From: Bacillota bacterium
Lineage (GTDB): Bacteria > Bacillota > Sulfobacillia > JABLXB01
DNA length: 64,000 nucleotides
Assembly (NCBI GenBank): GCA_013178305.1
Contig: JABLXB010000008.1
Span: forward strand, 175,776-239,775
Reading direction: 5' to 3'
Shown here piece by piece: positions 1 to 8,475 of this stretch (the stretch's first letter is position 1; each line of letters opens with the position of its first letter). The notes under the pieces are model-generated. The model saw nothing but the letters and a program-made list of their open reading frames with translations, did no database searches and was not told where the DNA came from. The position numbers were made by a program, and so were the translations under genes.

Positions 1-417
1 TGCGTCCGCGCGTGCCCGTTCGGCGCCATGCGGATGTCCGCTGCAGGGCTTCCCGAGGTCGACGATGAAAAGTGCGTGGCCTGCGGCAAGTGCGTGACGG
101 GGTGCCCGAGGGGGATAATGGAGCTTGTACCGGAATCCAAGACGGTGTTCGTGCGCTGCCGCAGCAAGGCGCGGGGTCCGGTGGTCCGCAAAGCGTGCAA
201 GGTGGGCTGCATCGCGTGTATGGCATGCGTGAAGGTTTGCCCCACTGGCGCCATCTCCGTGCAGGACAACCTCGCGAGGATCGACTACTCGAAGTGCGAC
301 GCGTGCGGGCTTTGCGTTGCGAAGTGCCCGGCGCACGCGATAAATGACCTGCGTCATGGCGCGGGCGCAGCGGGGGACGCAGGCGCGGACCGTGTGGCCG
401 GCCAGGCGGCGGGGTGA
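1..417 (+). CDS. rnfB: Electron transport complex protein RnfB, C-terminal part (5' end outside window)
   Basis: The frame is open from base 1, so only the last 138 residues are seen. They hold a run of ferredoxin-type 4Fe-4S motifs: CVRACPFGA at the very start, CVACGKCVTGCPRG, then CKVGCIACMACVKVCPTGA and CDACGLCVAKCPAHA. This arrangement, with a CKxGCIACxxCxKxCP motif in the middle, is typical of the iron-sulfur region of RnfB. RnfB carries electrons between ferredoxin and the rest of the membrane Rnf complex, which couples ferredoxin:NAD+ oxidoreduction to ion pumping. The tail after the last cluster (about 28 residues) is Ala/Gly-rich. The gene is followed by a terminator and by apbE, whose product flavinylates Rnf subunits. 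The identification as RnfB rather than another polyferredoxin rests on the cluster pattern and this context. Confidence 0.85.
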   Translation, partial: CVRACPFGAMRMSAAGLPEVDDEKCVACGKCVTGCPRGIMELVPESKTVFVRCRSKARGPVVRKACKVGCIACMACVKVCPTGAISVQDNLARIDYSKCDACGLCVAKCPAHAINDLRHGAGAAGDAGADRVAGQAAG

Positions 418-491
418 CCCGGTCGGACGGCGCGGCCAGGCGGCGGGACGGCTCGCGCTTGTCGCGCGCGGTGACCGGATGAGATGGCGAG

Positions 492-517
492 GGGGCTCCG
501 GAGACGGAGTCCCTTTT
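492..517 (+). terminator. Intrinsic terminator after rnfB
   Basis: A 9-bp stem (492-500 with 505-513, one G-T pair) closes a GAGA tetraloop and is followed directly by TTTT. It lies 75 bp after the rnfB stop and before apbE, so it probably ends the rnf transcript. Confidence 0.75.
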
Positions 518-580
518 GAGTAACCGGCGAAATAACCGGCAGGCCGGTTGCATGCGCCGCCGGGGGAAGGGGGCGGGCCT

Positions 581-1600
581 TTGAGGAGGGTTCGGCTGGT
601 TGGCGTGTTGTGCGTCGCCGTGGCGGCGGCGCTCGCGCTGAGGGGTTACCTCGGAACAATGCAGCCGGTTGAAAGGTCCGATATACTGATGGACACGTTT
701 ATCAGGGTACGGGTATACGGTCGAGGCGCCGACGCCGCCGCGCAGGCGGCCCTGGACGAATTCAGGCATCTCGAGCGGCTGCTCAACCCGTACGACGAGG
801 GCAGCGAACTTGCGGCTATAAACCGTAGCGCCGGCAAAGGCCCCGTCAAGGTGAGCCCGGAGACTTTTGAGGTCATCGAACAGGCGGTCCGGTTCGCCGA
901 ATCGAGCGGCGGCGCGTTCGACCCGACGGTCCTGCCGCTCGTCAAGGCGTGGGGGTTCTCCGGGACGCCCCGCGTGCCCGCAAGAGAGGAACTCGCCACC
1001 GCGCGGGCGCTCGTGGACTACCGGTCGGTGGCCCTCGACAAGGCCAGTATGACGGTCGGCCTGCTCAGGAACGGCATGGGACTCGACCTCGGCGCGATCG
1101 CCAAGGGTTATGCGACGGACCGCGCGGTGGCCGTGCTGCGCGCGAGGGGCGTGAAATCCGCGCTCATCGACGCCGGTGGAAACGTATTCGCGCTGGGTAG
1201 AAAACCCCTGGGCTTCCGGCGTTCGTCCGAGTGGGTGGTTGGGATTCAGCATCCGAGGCAGTCGAGTGAATACCTGGCGAGGATCAGGCTCGAGAACGAG
1301 ACAGCCGTGACATCGGGGGATTACCAGAGATACTTCGAGGCAGATGGCGTCAGGTATCACCACATCATCGACCCGAGGACGGGCTATCCCGCGAGGGGGT
1401 TAACCAGCGTCACCGTGGTCGGTGCGTCTTCGACCGCCGCAGACGCGCTGTCGACGACCGTGTTCGTCCTGGGCGAGCGGCCGGGTGCCGAATTCCTGGG
1501 GAGAATGGCGGGATTCGGTGCGGTGCTCGTCACCGAGGGCGGTGGTATTACCGTGACCGGCAATCTGGAATCGAAGACGGAGGCGATAACGCCGCCGTAG
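581..1600 (+). CDS. apbE: FAD:protein FMN transferase (ApbE family)
   Basis: ApbE attaches FMN covalently to a Ser/Thr of target proteins such as RnfG and RnfD outside the membrane, using FAD as donor. The 339-residue product has the family marks: a DTFI segment near the start of the mature domain, LGAIAKGYATDRA, IDAGGNVFALG, TSGDYQRYF, the strongly conserved HHIIDPRTGYP and a late DALST motif. An N-terminal hydrophobic stretch (about residues 4-22) has no clear lipobox, so it is probably a membrane anchor or signal. The start is uncertain: TTG at 581 follows a GGGGGAAGGGGG stretch at good distance, while TTG at 548 would add 11 residues. Its place next to rnfB fits maturation of the Rnf complex. 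Confidence 0.88.
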   Translation: MRRVRLVGVLCVAVAAALALRGYLGTMQPVERSDILMDTFIRVRVYGRGADAAAQAALDEFRHLERLLNPYDEGSELAAINRSAGKGPVKVSPETFEVIEQAVRFAESSGGAFDPTVLPLVKAWGFSGTPRVPAREELATARALVDYRSVALDKASMTVGLLRNGMGLDLGAIAKGYATDRAVAVLRARGVKSALIDAGGNVFALGRKPLGFRRSSEWVVGIQHPRQSSEYLARIRLENETAVTSGDYQRYFEADGVRYHHIIDPRTGYPARGLTSVTVVGASSTAADALSTTVFVLGERPGAEFLGRMAGFGAVLVTEGGGITVTGNLESKTEAITPP

Positions 1601-1731
1601 GCAACACGTGGCATAGTTGGGGATAATTGGGGGCATACCTACGACAGGAAAAGACACGGCACGAGCGAATAGCTAAAGGGATGAGCTAGGGCGGAGCATC
1701 TGTAACAACGATTGCGCTAGGGGGCGAAGAG

Positions 1732-1983
1732 ATGCGGCGGGACAGGAACCCTTGGATCCTGTTGTTGGTGCTTCTTTTCGGAGCCATTGCCGGCAGCGCC
1801 GTTGGGCACATCTTGTCGAAGTACGTGCCGCTGCTCGGCCACTCCGTGGGTGGGGGCCTGGAGCCGCCGGTAACCCTGGACATGGTAGTGCTCACGTTGA
1901 CGTTCGGCGTGAAGCTCGCACTGAACATTGGCACCGCCATCGGTGTAATCCTCGCGATGATGCTGTACTTCGGCCGTCGCTGA
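1732..1983 (+). CDS. DUF4321-type small membrane protein
   Basis: An 83-residue protein with two predicted membrane helices (about residues 8-27 and 55-78) separated by a short loop containing GHILSKYVPLLG. Length, the two-helix layout and the position just before maf and mreBCD match the DUF4321 family common in Clostridia; no function is known. The ATG is preceded by a purine-rich GGGGGCGAAGAG ribosome site. The stop lies 19 bp before maf, so it is probably the first gene of the cell-shape operon. The family assignment is from memory of the sequence pattern and context. Confidence 0.65.
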   Translation: MRRDRNPWILLLVLLFGAIAGSAVGHILSKYVPLLGHSVGGGLEPPVTLDMVVLTLTFGVKLALNIGTAIGVILAMMLYFGRR

Positions 1984-2002
1984 TCTCGAAGGGTGGCATC
2001 AC

Positions 2003-2779
2003 TTGCCGGAGACTGTACTCGCTTCGACTTCACCCAGGAGGGCGGAGCTCCTCAGGCAGATAGGGCTCGACTTCACCGTTTTGCCGGGTGACGCGGACGA
2101 GACTGCCGGGAACGCGGGCGACCCCGCCAAAACTGCGGAGTCGCTGGCCTTGCGTAAAGCGCGGTCGGTGGCGGAGAAACTCCGGCGTGGACTCGTGATC
2201 GGCGCCGACACGATCGTGGAGGTCGATGGCGAGACCCTGGGCAAGCCGGGAGACCCCGGCGATGCGCGCCGCATCCTGGGCAGACTGTCCGGAAGGGAAC
2301 ACCGGGTTATCACCGGGGTCGCCGTCATCGACGCGGGATCCGGACGGTTCGAGGTAGAGCACGAGACCACACGCGTGTGGTTCAGGCCGCTCGAACCGGA
2401 CGAGATCGAGGCGTACGTTGAAACCGGCGAGCCGATAGACAAGGCCGGCGCTTACGGTATCCAGGGCCTGGGTTCGCTCCTCGTGGAGCGCATAGAGGGG
2501 TGCTACTTTAATGTCGTTGGGCTGCCCTTGCCGAGGCTTTCCAGAATGCTGAAGCGTTTCGGCCTTGATTTACTGCGGGGTAATCGTGCCGACTGTTCCG
2601 GCTCTTGCGGGCGGAGGGGCGCCGGTAAATGGCGGAACGGAGGCGTTTGTGGTTACGGGCAACCTGAGCATGAAAGACCTTCCCGCGAGCGAGCGGCCGA
2701 GGGAGAGGATAGCCGCGTCCGGGCCGGCCTCCCTCTCCAACGTCGAGCTCCTCGCGGTGATCCTCAGGACGGGGAATGA
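2003..2779 (+). CDS. maf: Maf-family nucleotide pyrophosphatase, with an unusual C-terminal extension
   Basis: Maf proteins hydrolyse non-canonical or excess nucleoside triphosphates (dTTP/UTP type in the YhdE group) and are linked to septum formation. The first 190 residues match well: LASTSPRRAELL at the N-terminus, GADTIVEVDGETLGKP, and a final KAGAYGIQGLGSLLVERIEGCYFNVVGLPL block. Start is TTG 2003, shortly after a GGGTGG ribosome site. Family members normally end near the FGLDLL segment (about base 2573). Here the frame runs on for about 67 residues of low-complexity Arg/Gly-rich sequence and overlaps radC by 131 bases. The extension may be real read-through or the result of a small indel near the normal end. 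Confidence 0.88.
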   Translation: MPETVLASTSPRRAELLRQIGLDFTVLPGDADETAGNAGDPAKTAESLALRKARSVAEKLRRGLVIGADTIVEVDGETLGKPGDPGDARRILGRLSGREHRVITGVAVIDAGSGRFEVEHETTRVWFRPLEPDEIEAYVETGEPIDKAGAYGIQGLGSLLVERIEGCYFNVVGLPLPRLSRMLKRFGLDLLRGNRADCSGSCGRRGAGKWRNGGVCGYGQPEHERPSRERAAEGEDSRVRAGLPLQRRAPRGDPQDGE

Positions 2780-3371
2780 GGGCAAGACCGCCCTCGACCT
2801 CGCCTGGCGCCTGTTCAAGATCGCGCGAGACGCATCGGGTCCCGGAAGGGAACTGGTCTGGCTGGCCGGCGCCACGTGCGAGGAGATCCGCTCGGTGAGG
2901 GGAATCGGTTGCGCGAAAGCGGCCGAGGTAAAGGCCGCCATCGAGCTGGGGAAGCGGGCTGCGACAGGCGCGGCGCAGGGCAGGCCCGCGATCAGGTGCC
3001 CGTCCGACGTGGGCGGGCTGTTCGTGGGCGAGATGAAACACCTGGACCGGGAGCAATTTCACGCCGTACTCCTCAACACCAAGAATCAGGTGCTGGGGAT
3101 CGAACTCGTGTCGGTGGGCAGCCTCAACGAGTCCATCGTCCACCCGCGCGAGATATTCAGGACGGCGGTGAGGAAGAGCGCCGCGGCGATAATACTGGTG
3201 CACAACCACCCCAGCGGCGATCCCAACCCGAGTCCGGAGGATGTCAACGTGACGCGCCGGATCGTCGAAGCGGGTCGAATCCTGGGGATCGAGGTCCTGG
3301 ACCACGTCGTGATAGGCGAGGACCGGTTCGTAAGTCTACGGGAGGCCGGGGTCGGCTGGCCGGGATTCTAG
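2649..3371 (+). CDS. radC: RadC-family JAMM-domain protein
   Basis: A 240-residue protein with an N-terminal helix-hairpin-helix-like region (LLAVILRTG, then RGIGCAKAAEVKAAIELGKR) and a C-terminal JAMM/MPN+ metalloprotease-like domain with the signature HNHPSGDPNPSPED near residue 180. The name RadC comes from an old repair phenotype; the biochemical role is unsettled. GTG 2649 was chosen because it has a CGGAGG ribosome site five bases upstream. The more usual-looking KDLPASERPRER start is seven residues further on (ATG 2670). The gene overlaps the extended maf frame and is followed nine bases later by mreB. Confidence 0.88.
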   Translation: MVTGNLSMKDLPASERPRERIAASGPASLSNVELLAVILRTGNEGKTALDLAWRLFKIARDASGPGRELVWLAGATCEEIRSVRGIGCAKAAEVKAAIELGKRAATGAAQGRPAIRCPSDVGGLFVGEMKHLDREQFHAVLLNTKNQVLGIELVSVGSLNESIVHPREIFRTAVRKSAAAIILVHNHPSGDPNPSPEDVNVTRRIVEAGRILGIEVLDHVVIGEDRFVSLREAGVGWPGF

Positions 3372-3386
3372 GAAGGGGTATTGAGG

Positions 3387-4421
3387 ATGTTCGATTTCAT
3401 CTACAACTACTTCTCGCGGGACATGGGGATAGACCTGGGAACAGCCAATACCGTGGTACACGTCAAGGGTAGGGGGATCGTGATCCAGGAACCCTCCGTG
3501 GTCGCCCTCAACAGGGACACGCGGGAAGTGCTCGCGGTAGGTAACGAAGCAAAGCAGATGATAGGCCGGACGCCCGGCAACGTGATCGCCATCCGTCCCA
3601 TGAAGGACGGCGTCATAGCCGACTTCGACGTTACGCAGACGATGCTCCGGTATTTCATCCGGAAGGCCAACCCGAGGGGGCTTTTCAAGCCGAGGATCGT
3701 GATATCGGTGCCGACCGGTGTCACCGAGGTGGAGCGGCGCGCCGTGATAGAGGCGTGCTACCAGGCCGGCGCGAGGGAAGCGTACCCGCTCGACGAGCCG
3801 AAGGCGGCCGCGATAGGCGCGGGCCTGCCGATCACGGAGCCCACCGGCAACATGATCGTGGACATCGGCGGGGGCACTTGCGAGGTTGCTGTGATATCGC
3901 TCCGCGGCATCGTCACCGCCCGGTCGATCAGGGTGGCCGGCGACGAGATGGACGAGGCCATCGTCAACTACGTCAAGAAGACGTACAATCTCCTCATAGG
4001 TGACCGCACTGCTGAGGAGGTCAAGATCAAGATCGGATCGGCCTATCCCGTAAACGACGACGAATCGATCGAGATCAGGGGCAGGGACCTCGTCACGGGA
4101 CTTCCGAAGACGATGACAATGACGGCCGAGGAGACCCGCAAGGCGCTGTCGGAGCCCGTCGCGGCCATAATGGACGCGATCAGGGTTACACTCGAGAGGA
4201 CACCGCCCGAGCTCGCCGCTGATATAATGGACAGGGGGATCGTCCTTGCGGGCGGAGGCTCGCTTCTGAGGGGCCTGGACAGGCTGATCTCGGAGGACAC
4301 CGGTATGCCCGTGCACGTGGCGGAAGACCCGATGCTGTGCGTGGTCAGGGGAACCGCCAAGGCCCTGGAGGACGTGGAGACCCTGAGGCGGATAGCCACA
4401 AGCTCCAGGAGGCTGGGATAG
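3387..4421 (+). CDS. mreB: Rod-shape determining actin homologue MreB
   Basis: MreB polymerises under the membrane and guides the elongation machinery for lateral wall synthesis. The 344-residue product has the actin-fold nucleotide motifs in order: phosphate-1 ([15 protein letters not shown]), the connecting region, phosphate-2 ([16 protein letters not shown], where most MreBs have GGGTT), and the adenosine motif ([12 protein letters not shown]). The N-terminus ([12 protein letters not shown]) could form the membrane-binding helix. ATG 3387 follows a GGAAGGGG site; TTG 3381 would add two residues. It heads the mreB-mreC-mreD-mrdA run. Confidence 0.96.
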   Translation: MFDFIYNYFSRDMGIDLGTANTVVHVKGRGIVIQEPSVVALNRDTREVLAVGNEAKQMIGRTPGNVIAIRPMKDGVIADFDVTQTMLRYFIRKANPRGLFKPRIVISVPTGVTEVERRAVIEACYQAGAREAYPLDEPKAAAIGAGLPITEPTGNMIVDIGGGTCEVAVISLRGIVTARSIRVAGDEMDEAIVNYVKKTYNLLIGDRTAEEVKIKIGSAYPVNDDESIEIRGRDLVTGLPKTMTMTAEETRKALSEPVAAIMDAIRVTLERTPPELAADIMDRGIVLAGGGSLLRGLDRLISEDTGMPVHVAEDPMLCVVRGTAKALEDVETLRRIATSSRRLG

Positions 4422-4437
4422 AAAGGCGTGATGATCC

Positions 4438-5271
4438 CTGGACCGGCAGCTCAGGTTACGGAGGCTTGTCCTGGGGGCCCTCGTCGTCGTGTTCAGCATC
4501 GTCGTCACGAGCCTCACCTCGAGGGAGAGAGACCGCGCCAGCGGAATCGAGAACTTCGTAAACGACGTGATCGTCCCGATTCAAAGCACCGCTTCGCGGG
4601 TATCCGGCACCGTCCAGTCCGTGGGCTCCTGGTTCTCCAGCATCCAGCAGGTTAAAAGCGAAAACGAGCGCCTGGCGGCGAGAATAGGCGAGCTCGAGAC
4701 CGTGCGCGCCCAGCTTGAGGAAGCCCTGAACGAGAACCGCAGGCTCAGGGATCTCGTGGGGTTCGCGCAACGGTCCTCGTTTTCTTTCGTTCCGGCCGAG
4801 GTTATCGGCCGCAATGCCGACAACTGGTTTTCCACGATAACGGTTAACCGCGGATCGCGTGACTCGGTTGAGAAGGATTGGCCGGTGGTCGGGAGCAAGG
4901 GCCTGTTGGGGCGCGTAATGAAGGTGACGCCGAGGACCGCGACGGTCATGCTCTTACTGGACCCGGACGCATCCGCCGGCGCAATGGTGGTGAGATCGCG
5001 CGACATGGGGCTCATCCTCGGCGGGCGGACGGACGGCCTCCTGAAGATGACGATGTTCTCGAGGGATGCCGATGTGAGGGAAGGCGACGTCGTCGTGTCG
5101 TCCGGCCTCGGAAGCGTGTTCCCAAAGGGTATTCTCATCGGTCACGTGGACACGGTTGACAGGGAGGAGTATGGGCTCATAAAGTCGGCTCTCGTACGCC
5201 CCGCTGCGGATTTTTCAAGGATCGAGGAGGTCCTGGTATTGCAGCCCCCGAGGGAGGAACGGCCCAGGTGA
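4438..5271 (+). CDS. mreC: Rod-shape determining protein MreC (probable CTG start)
   Basis: MreC is a bitopic membrane protein that links MreB to PBP2 in the wall elongation complex. The product has an N-terminal membrane helix, a coiled-coil stretch (about residues 70-100, with KSENERLAARIGELE) and the beta-rich MreC core ending with the conserved ...SGLGSVFPKGILIGHV block. The only standard start codon in frame near the beginning is GTG 4489, which would cut the membrane helix in half. The upstream frame encodes RRLVLGALVV, the missing half of the helix, and opens after a stop at 4432. CTG 4438 (GAAAGG at 4421-4426) is the most plausible start and gives 277 residues. The 3' end overlaps mreD by four bases. 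Confidence 0.9.
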   Translation: MDRQLRLRRLVLGALVVVFSIVVTSLTSRERDRASGIENFVNDVIVPIQSTASRVSGTVQSVGSWFSSIQQVKSENERLAARIGELETVRAQLEEALNENRRLRDLVGFAQRSSFSFVPAEVIGRNADNWFSTITVNRGSRDSVEKDWPVVGSKGLLGRVMKVTPRTATVMLLLDPDASAGAMVVRSRDMGLILGGRTDGLLKMTMFSRDADVREGDVVVSSGLGSVFPKGILIGHVDTVDREEYGLIKSALVRPAADFSRIEEVLVLQPPREERPR

Positions 5272-5762
5272 GGAAGTGGCCTTTCGTAGTGGTGGCCGCT
5301 TCGTGGCTCTGCCAGGCGGCCGTAGTGGCTGTCGTCAGCCCGCGCGGCGCGGTCCCCGACATCCCGCTCCTGGCGTCCCAGTTCGCCGCGTTACTCACCG
5401 ACCCCTTGACGGGGGGGCTTGCCGGCTTAATTGCCGGCTTGCAGCAGGACCTCCTGGCCAGCCGGTACATTGGGCTCAACGCCCTGTCCAAAGCGGCCTG
5501 CGGGTTAATCGCCGGACTCGCGGGCAGGCGCGTCTACTGCGACAGGTTCGCTGTGCCGTTTTCCGTGGGGTTTGTCGCGACCTTGCTGTGCAACACCCTC
5601 GCGTTCATCATCCTCAGGCTGGCCGGAGCCGGAGTCTCGCTTTTCGACCGGATGCCGGTCATAGCGATGGCGTCGCTCTATAATGCCTTGCTTGGCCCCG
5701 TCGTGTTCGCCGCGATCGGTGGCGTCAGGGCGGCCAGGTCCGTGCTCAGGAGGCAGGTGTAG
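5268..5762 (+). CDS. mreD: Rod-shape determining protein MreD
   Basis: A 164-residue integral membrane protein with about five hydrophobic helices. The family pattern is present: PDIPLL followed by a helix, then GGLAGLIAGLQQDLL and the LGLNALSKAACG-like segment (here IGLNALSKAACG). MreD works with MreC and PBP2 in side-wall synthesis. Start GTG 5268 overlaps the mreC stop (GTGA), implying translational coupling. The gene ends two bases before the PBP2 start. Confidence 0.92.
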   Translation: MRKWPFVVVAASWLCQAAVVAVVSPRGAVPDIPLLASQFAALLTDPLTGGLAGLIAGLQQDLLASRYIGLNALSKAACGLIAGLAGRRVYCDRFAVPFSVGFVATLLCNTLAFIILRLAGAGVSLFDRMPVIAMASLYNALLGPVVFAAIGGVRAARSVLRRQV

Positions 5763-5764
5763 GC

Positions 5765-7600
5765 GTGCCCCAGGACGGGATCGGGGACCGGATGAAGAAG
5801 CGGCTGGCGGTGTTCTTCCTCCTGCTCGCGCTGGCTTTCGTTCTCATCGGCGTCCAGCTCGGAAGGCTCCAGATCGTCCTGGGGGACAAATACGAGGACC
5901 TCGCCAAGGGGAACAGGTTGAGGCTCGTGCCCATCACGGCCCCGCGAGGCGTGATCTACGACCGGAACGGCGAATTGCTCGCAGCCAGCCGTCCCGCGTT
6001 CTCCGTGTCGCTGCTGATTATGAACCCCGCGGAGACGGCCGAGAGCGTCAAGAGACTCGGCGCCATCCTGGGGATCGACCCCGCCAGGATCCGGTCGAAG
6101 ATCAATGACCAGGCCGGGCGGCTATACGAGCCCGTCAAGATAATCGCCGACATCAGCGCCGAGACGTACACTACAATAGAAGAACACCGCGCCGACATGC
6201 CCGGCGTAGTGGTCGAGGCGGAGCCCGTGCGGGACTACCCGGGTGGAACGTTCGCCGCGCACGTCCTGGGGTACGTCCACGAGATCTCGAAAGAGCAGCT
6301 TGATTCGCCCAGGTACAAGGATTACCGGATGGGCGATACGATAGGCCAGTACGGTCTTGAGGCCGCGTTCGAGCGCGACCTGCGCGGGGAGAACGGCGGC
6401 AAGCAGGTTGAGGTCGACGCCAGGGGCCGGTTCAGCAAGATCCTGGGCAAGATCGACCCGAAGGCGGGAAACAACGTCCACCTCACTCTCGACGCCGGCC
6501 TGCAGCGGGCCGCCGAGAAGGCCCTCGATGACCAGATAGAGAAGCTGCGCAAGACGAACCCCAACGTCAGGGCGGGGGCCGTGGCCGTCATCGACGTGCG
6601 TAACGGCGAGGTACTCGCCATGGTCAGCCGCCCGGCGTTCGATCCGAACGACTTCTCGCACGGCATAACGCCCGACAAGCTCCAGGAGCTCTATAAGGTC
6701 AAGGCACTGAACAACCTGGCTATCGCGGGGCAGTACCCCCCGGGGTCATCGTTCAAAATGGTCACCGCCATCGCCGCGCTGGAAGAGAGCAAGGTAACCC
6801 CGTCCGAGCGCATCACCTGCGCCGGCCATCACTGGTTGATCCCCAGCCTGAACTGCTGGATCAAATCCGGCCACGGATCGGTCGACATCCTGGGGGCCAT
6901 TCAGGGGTCGTGCAACGTCTTCTTCTACGAGATGGGCAGGCGCCTCGGTGTGGACCTCATAGCCAAGTACGGGAAACAGCTCGGCCTGGGGTCGCCCACG
7001 GGGGTGGATCTCCCGGGCGAGGCTACAGGCCTTCTTCCTACGACCGAATGGAAGCGCAAGGCCTACTCCCAGAAACTGGTGCGCGAACCCGAGGTCCTTC
7101 TGGCGGAGCACATGATGGCGGGGATGGGCCAGGTGTTCCACAGCTACACGCCGCTGCAGATGGCCAACTACGTGGCCACGATCGCCAACGGTGGGACGAG
7201 GTATAAGCCCCACTTCCTCGGGAAGGTCACCGATCTATCCGGGAATCTCGTTCGCGAGGCAACGCCGGAGGTTGCAGGGACCCTGAACGTGTCGAAGGCC
7301 ACCCTGGACATCGTGCGGCACGGGATGTGGCTGGTGACGCAACCAGGCGGCACGGCGGCGGCGACGTTTGCGGGGATGAACGTCAGGTTGGCCGCGAAGA
7401 CGGGCACGGCGGAGAACCCGCACGGTGACGATCATGCCTGGATGGTCGCGTACGGGCCGTTTGACAACGCGGAAATCGCCGTGGCGGTCATCCTCGAGCA
7501 GGGGGGGCACGGCGGCGCCAGCGCGGGACCCGTCGTGAGGGCCGTGTTCGAGGAGTATTTCCGGACTCAAAAGCCCGGGTCGGAAGCCACAGGCCCTTGA
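5765..7600 (+). CDS. mrdA: Penicillin-binding protein 2 (elongation-specific transpeptidase)
   Basis: This is the class B PBP that cross-links peptidoglycan together with RodA during side-wall growth. The 611-residue protein has an N-terminal membrane anchor (about residues 12-30), the PBP dimerisation region beginning ITAPRGVIYDRNGELLA, and a transpeptidase domain. All three catalytic motifs are visible: SSFK at S328-K331, SCN at 382-384 and KTG at 545-547. Start GTG 5765 follows AGGAGG at 5748-5753; ATG 5792 is an alternative. The YGPFDNAEIAVAVILEQGGHGG segment after KTG is the usual end of the domain. Confidence 0.95.
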   Translation: MPQDGIGDRMKKRLAVFFLLLALAFVLIGVQLGRLQIVLGDKYEDLAKGNRLRLVPITAPRGVIYDRNGELLAASRPAFSVSLLIMNPAETAESVKRLGAILGIDPARIRSKINDQAGRLYEPVKIIADISAETYTTIEEHRADMPGVVVEAEPVRDYPGGTFAAHVLGYVHEISKEQLDSPRYKDYRMGDTIGQYGLEAAFERDLRGENGGKQVEVDARGRFSKILGKIDPKAGNNVHLTLDAGLQRAAEKALDDQIEKLRKTNPNVRAGAVAVIDVRNGEVLAMVSRPAFDPNDFSHGITPDKLQELYKVKALNNLAIAGQYPPGSSFKMVTAIAALEESKVTPSERITCAGHHWLIPSLNCWIKSGHGSVDILGAIQGSCNVFFYEMGRRLGVDLIAKYGKQLGLGSPTGVDLPGEATGLLPTTEWKRKAYSQKLVREPEVLLAEHMMAGMGQVFHSYTPLQMANYVATIANGGTRYKPHFLGKVTDLSGNLVREATPEVAGTLNVSKATLDIVRHGMWLVTQPGGTAAATFAGMNVRLAAKTGTAENPHGDDHAWMVAYGPFDNAEIAVAVILEQGGHGGASAGPVVRAVFEEYFRTQKPGSEATGP

Positions 7601-7627
7601 GCGCCAAAGCATGAGGTAGGGCGCGAG

Positions 7628-8473
7628 TTGCCTGGGGCGATCTGGAAATCAGTGGAGGATTTGATGGTCGCGGCTAGAATTCGACATTTGAATGGAGGCG
7701 GCTTTGAGAAGGTGCCGGAACCGGCCATGCGGCAAGACGTTGTGATCAAGGGAACGAGAAACGGGTTACTCGTCGTGCTGAACGATGAGGTGGACTTCGA
7801 AACGGCGAAGGCCTCGCTCATCGAGCGGCTGGGCGAGTCGGGCTCGTTCTTTCAGGGCGCCAACGTCACTCTGGACATCGGTTCGCGGAACGTAGGGGCC
7901 GCCGAACTGGTGGAGCTGGAATTGATGATGGACATGAGTCTCGGTGTTCACCTGGAGAAGGTCGTGCGGAACCAGTACCGCAGGACGCGTTCCGCGTCGG
8001 GGAGCGCGAACGGGAGCGGCGTCTTCGCCGGGGCTTCAGGCGGGGCCGGGACGGCGACGCGGGCCGCACCACGCGACGACGACAGGGCTGCTGTCGACTC
8101 CGCCTCGACAAGGCCGACGATGCTGGTGAAGAGGACCATCCGGTCCGGCCAGACTATCAGGTTCGACGGGAACGTCGTGGTGCTTGGGGACGCTAATCCG
8201 GGCTCCGAAATAGCGGCCAGGGGCGACATCGTGGTAGTTGGGTTCCTGCGGGGTGTGGCGCACGCGGGGGCCGGCGGGGACGAGAGCGCGATCGTGGCGG
8301 CATTGAGATTGGCGCCCACGCAGCTGCGCATTGCGGGAAGGATATCCAGGCCGCCCGAGGGACCATCGAACCCGACCCTGCCAGAGATCGCGCGGCTCCG
8401 CGGCGGGGTGATAGTCGTTGAAACGATGTCCTGGATCGCGGGGCTTTCCAGGGCTTCTTGCGGGGAGGAGTAG
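7628..8473 (+). CDS. minC: Septum site-determining protein MinC
   Basis: MinC inhibits FtsZ ring assembly away from midcell and is recruited by MinD. The N-terminal domain (about residues 36-120) contains VIKGTRNGLLVVLND. A Ser/Gly/Ala-rich linker of roughly 40 residues follows. The C-terminal beta-helix domain starts at about residue 160 (VKRTIRSGQTIRFDGNVVVLGDANPGSEIAARGDIVVVG), which is the MinD-binding part and is diagnostic. The start is uncertain because the first 30 residues are weakly conserved; GTG/ATG alternatives exist downstream (for example ATG 7664). It sits just before minD. Confidence 0.92.
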   Translation: MPGAIWKSVEDLMVAARIRHLNGGGFEKVPEPAMRQDVVIKGTRNGLLVVLNDEVDFETAKASLIERLGESGSFFQGANVTLDIGSRNVGAAELVELELMMDMSLGVHLEKVVRNQYRRTRSASGSANGSGVFAGASGGAGTATRAAPRDDDRAAVDSASTRPTMLVKRTIRSGQTIRFDGNVVVLGDANPGSEIAARGDIVVVGFLRGVAHAGAGGDESAIVAALRLAPTQLRIAGRISRPPEGPSNPTLPEIARLRGGVIVVETMSWIAGLSRASCGEE

Positions 8474-8475
8474 GC

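Noticed and set aside
3336..4517. Long antisense frame (393 codons) over mreB
   Set aside because: High GC codon bias makes shadow frames long; mreB on the plus strand is unambiguous.
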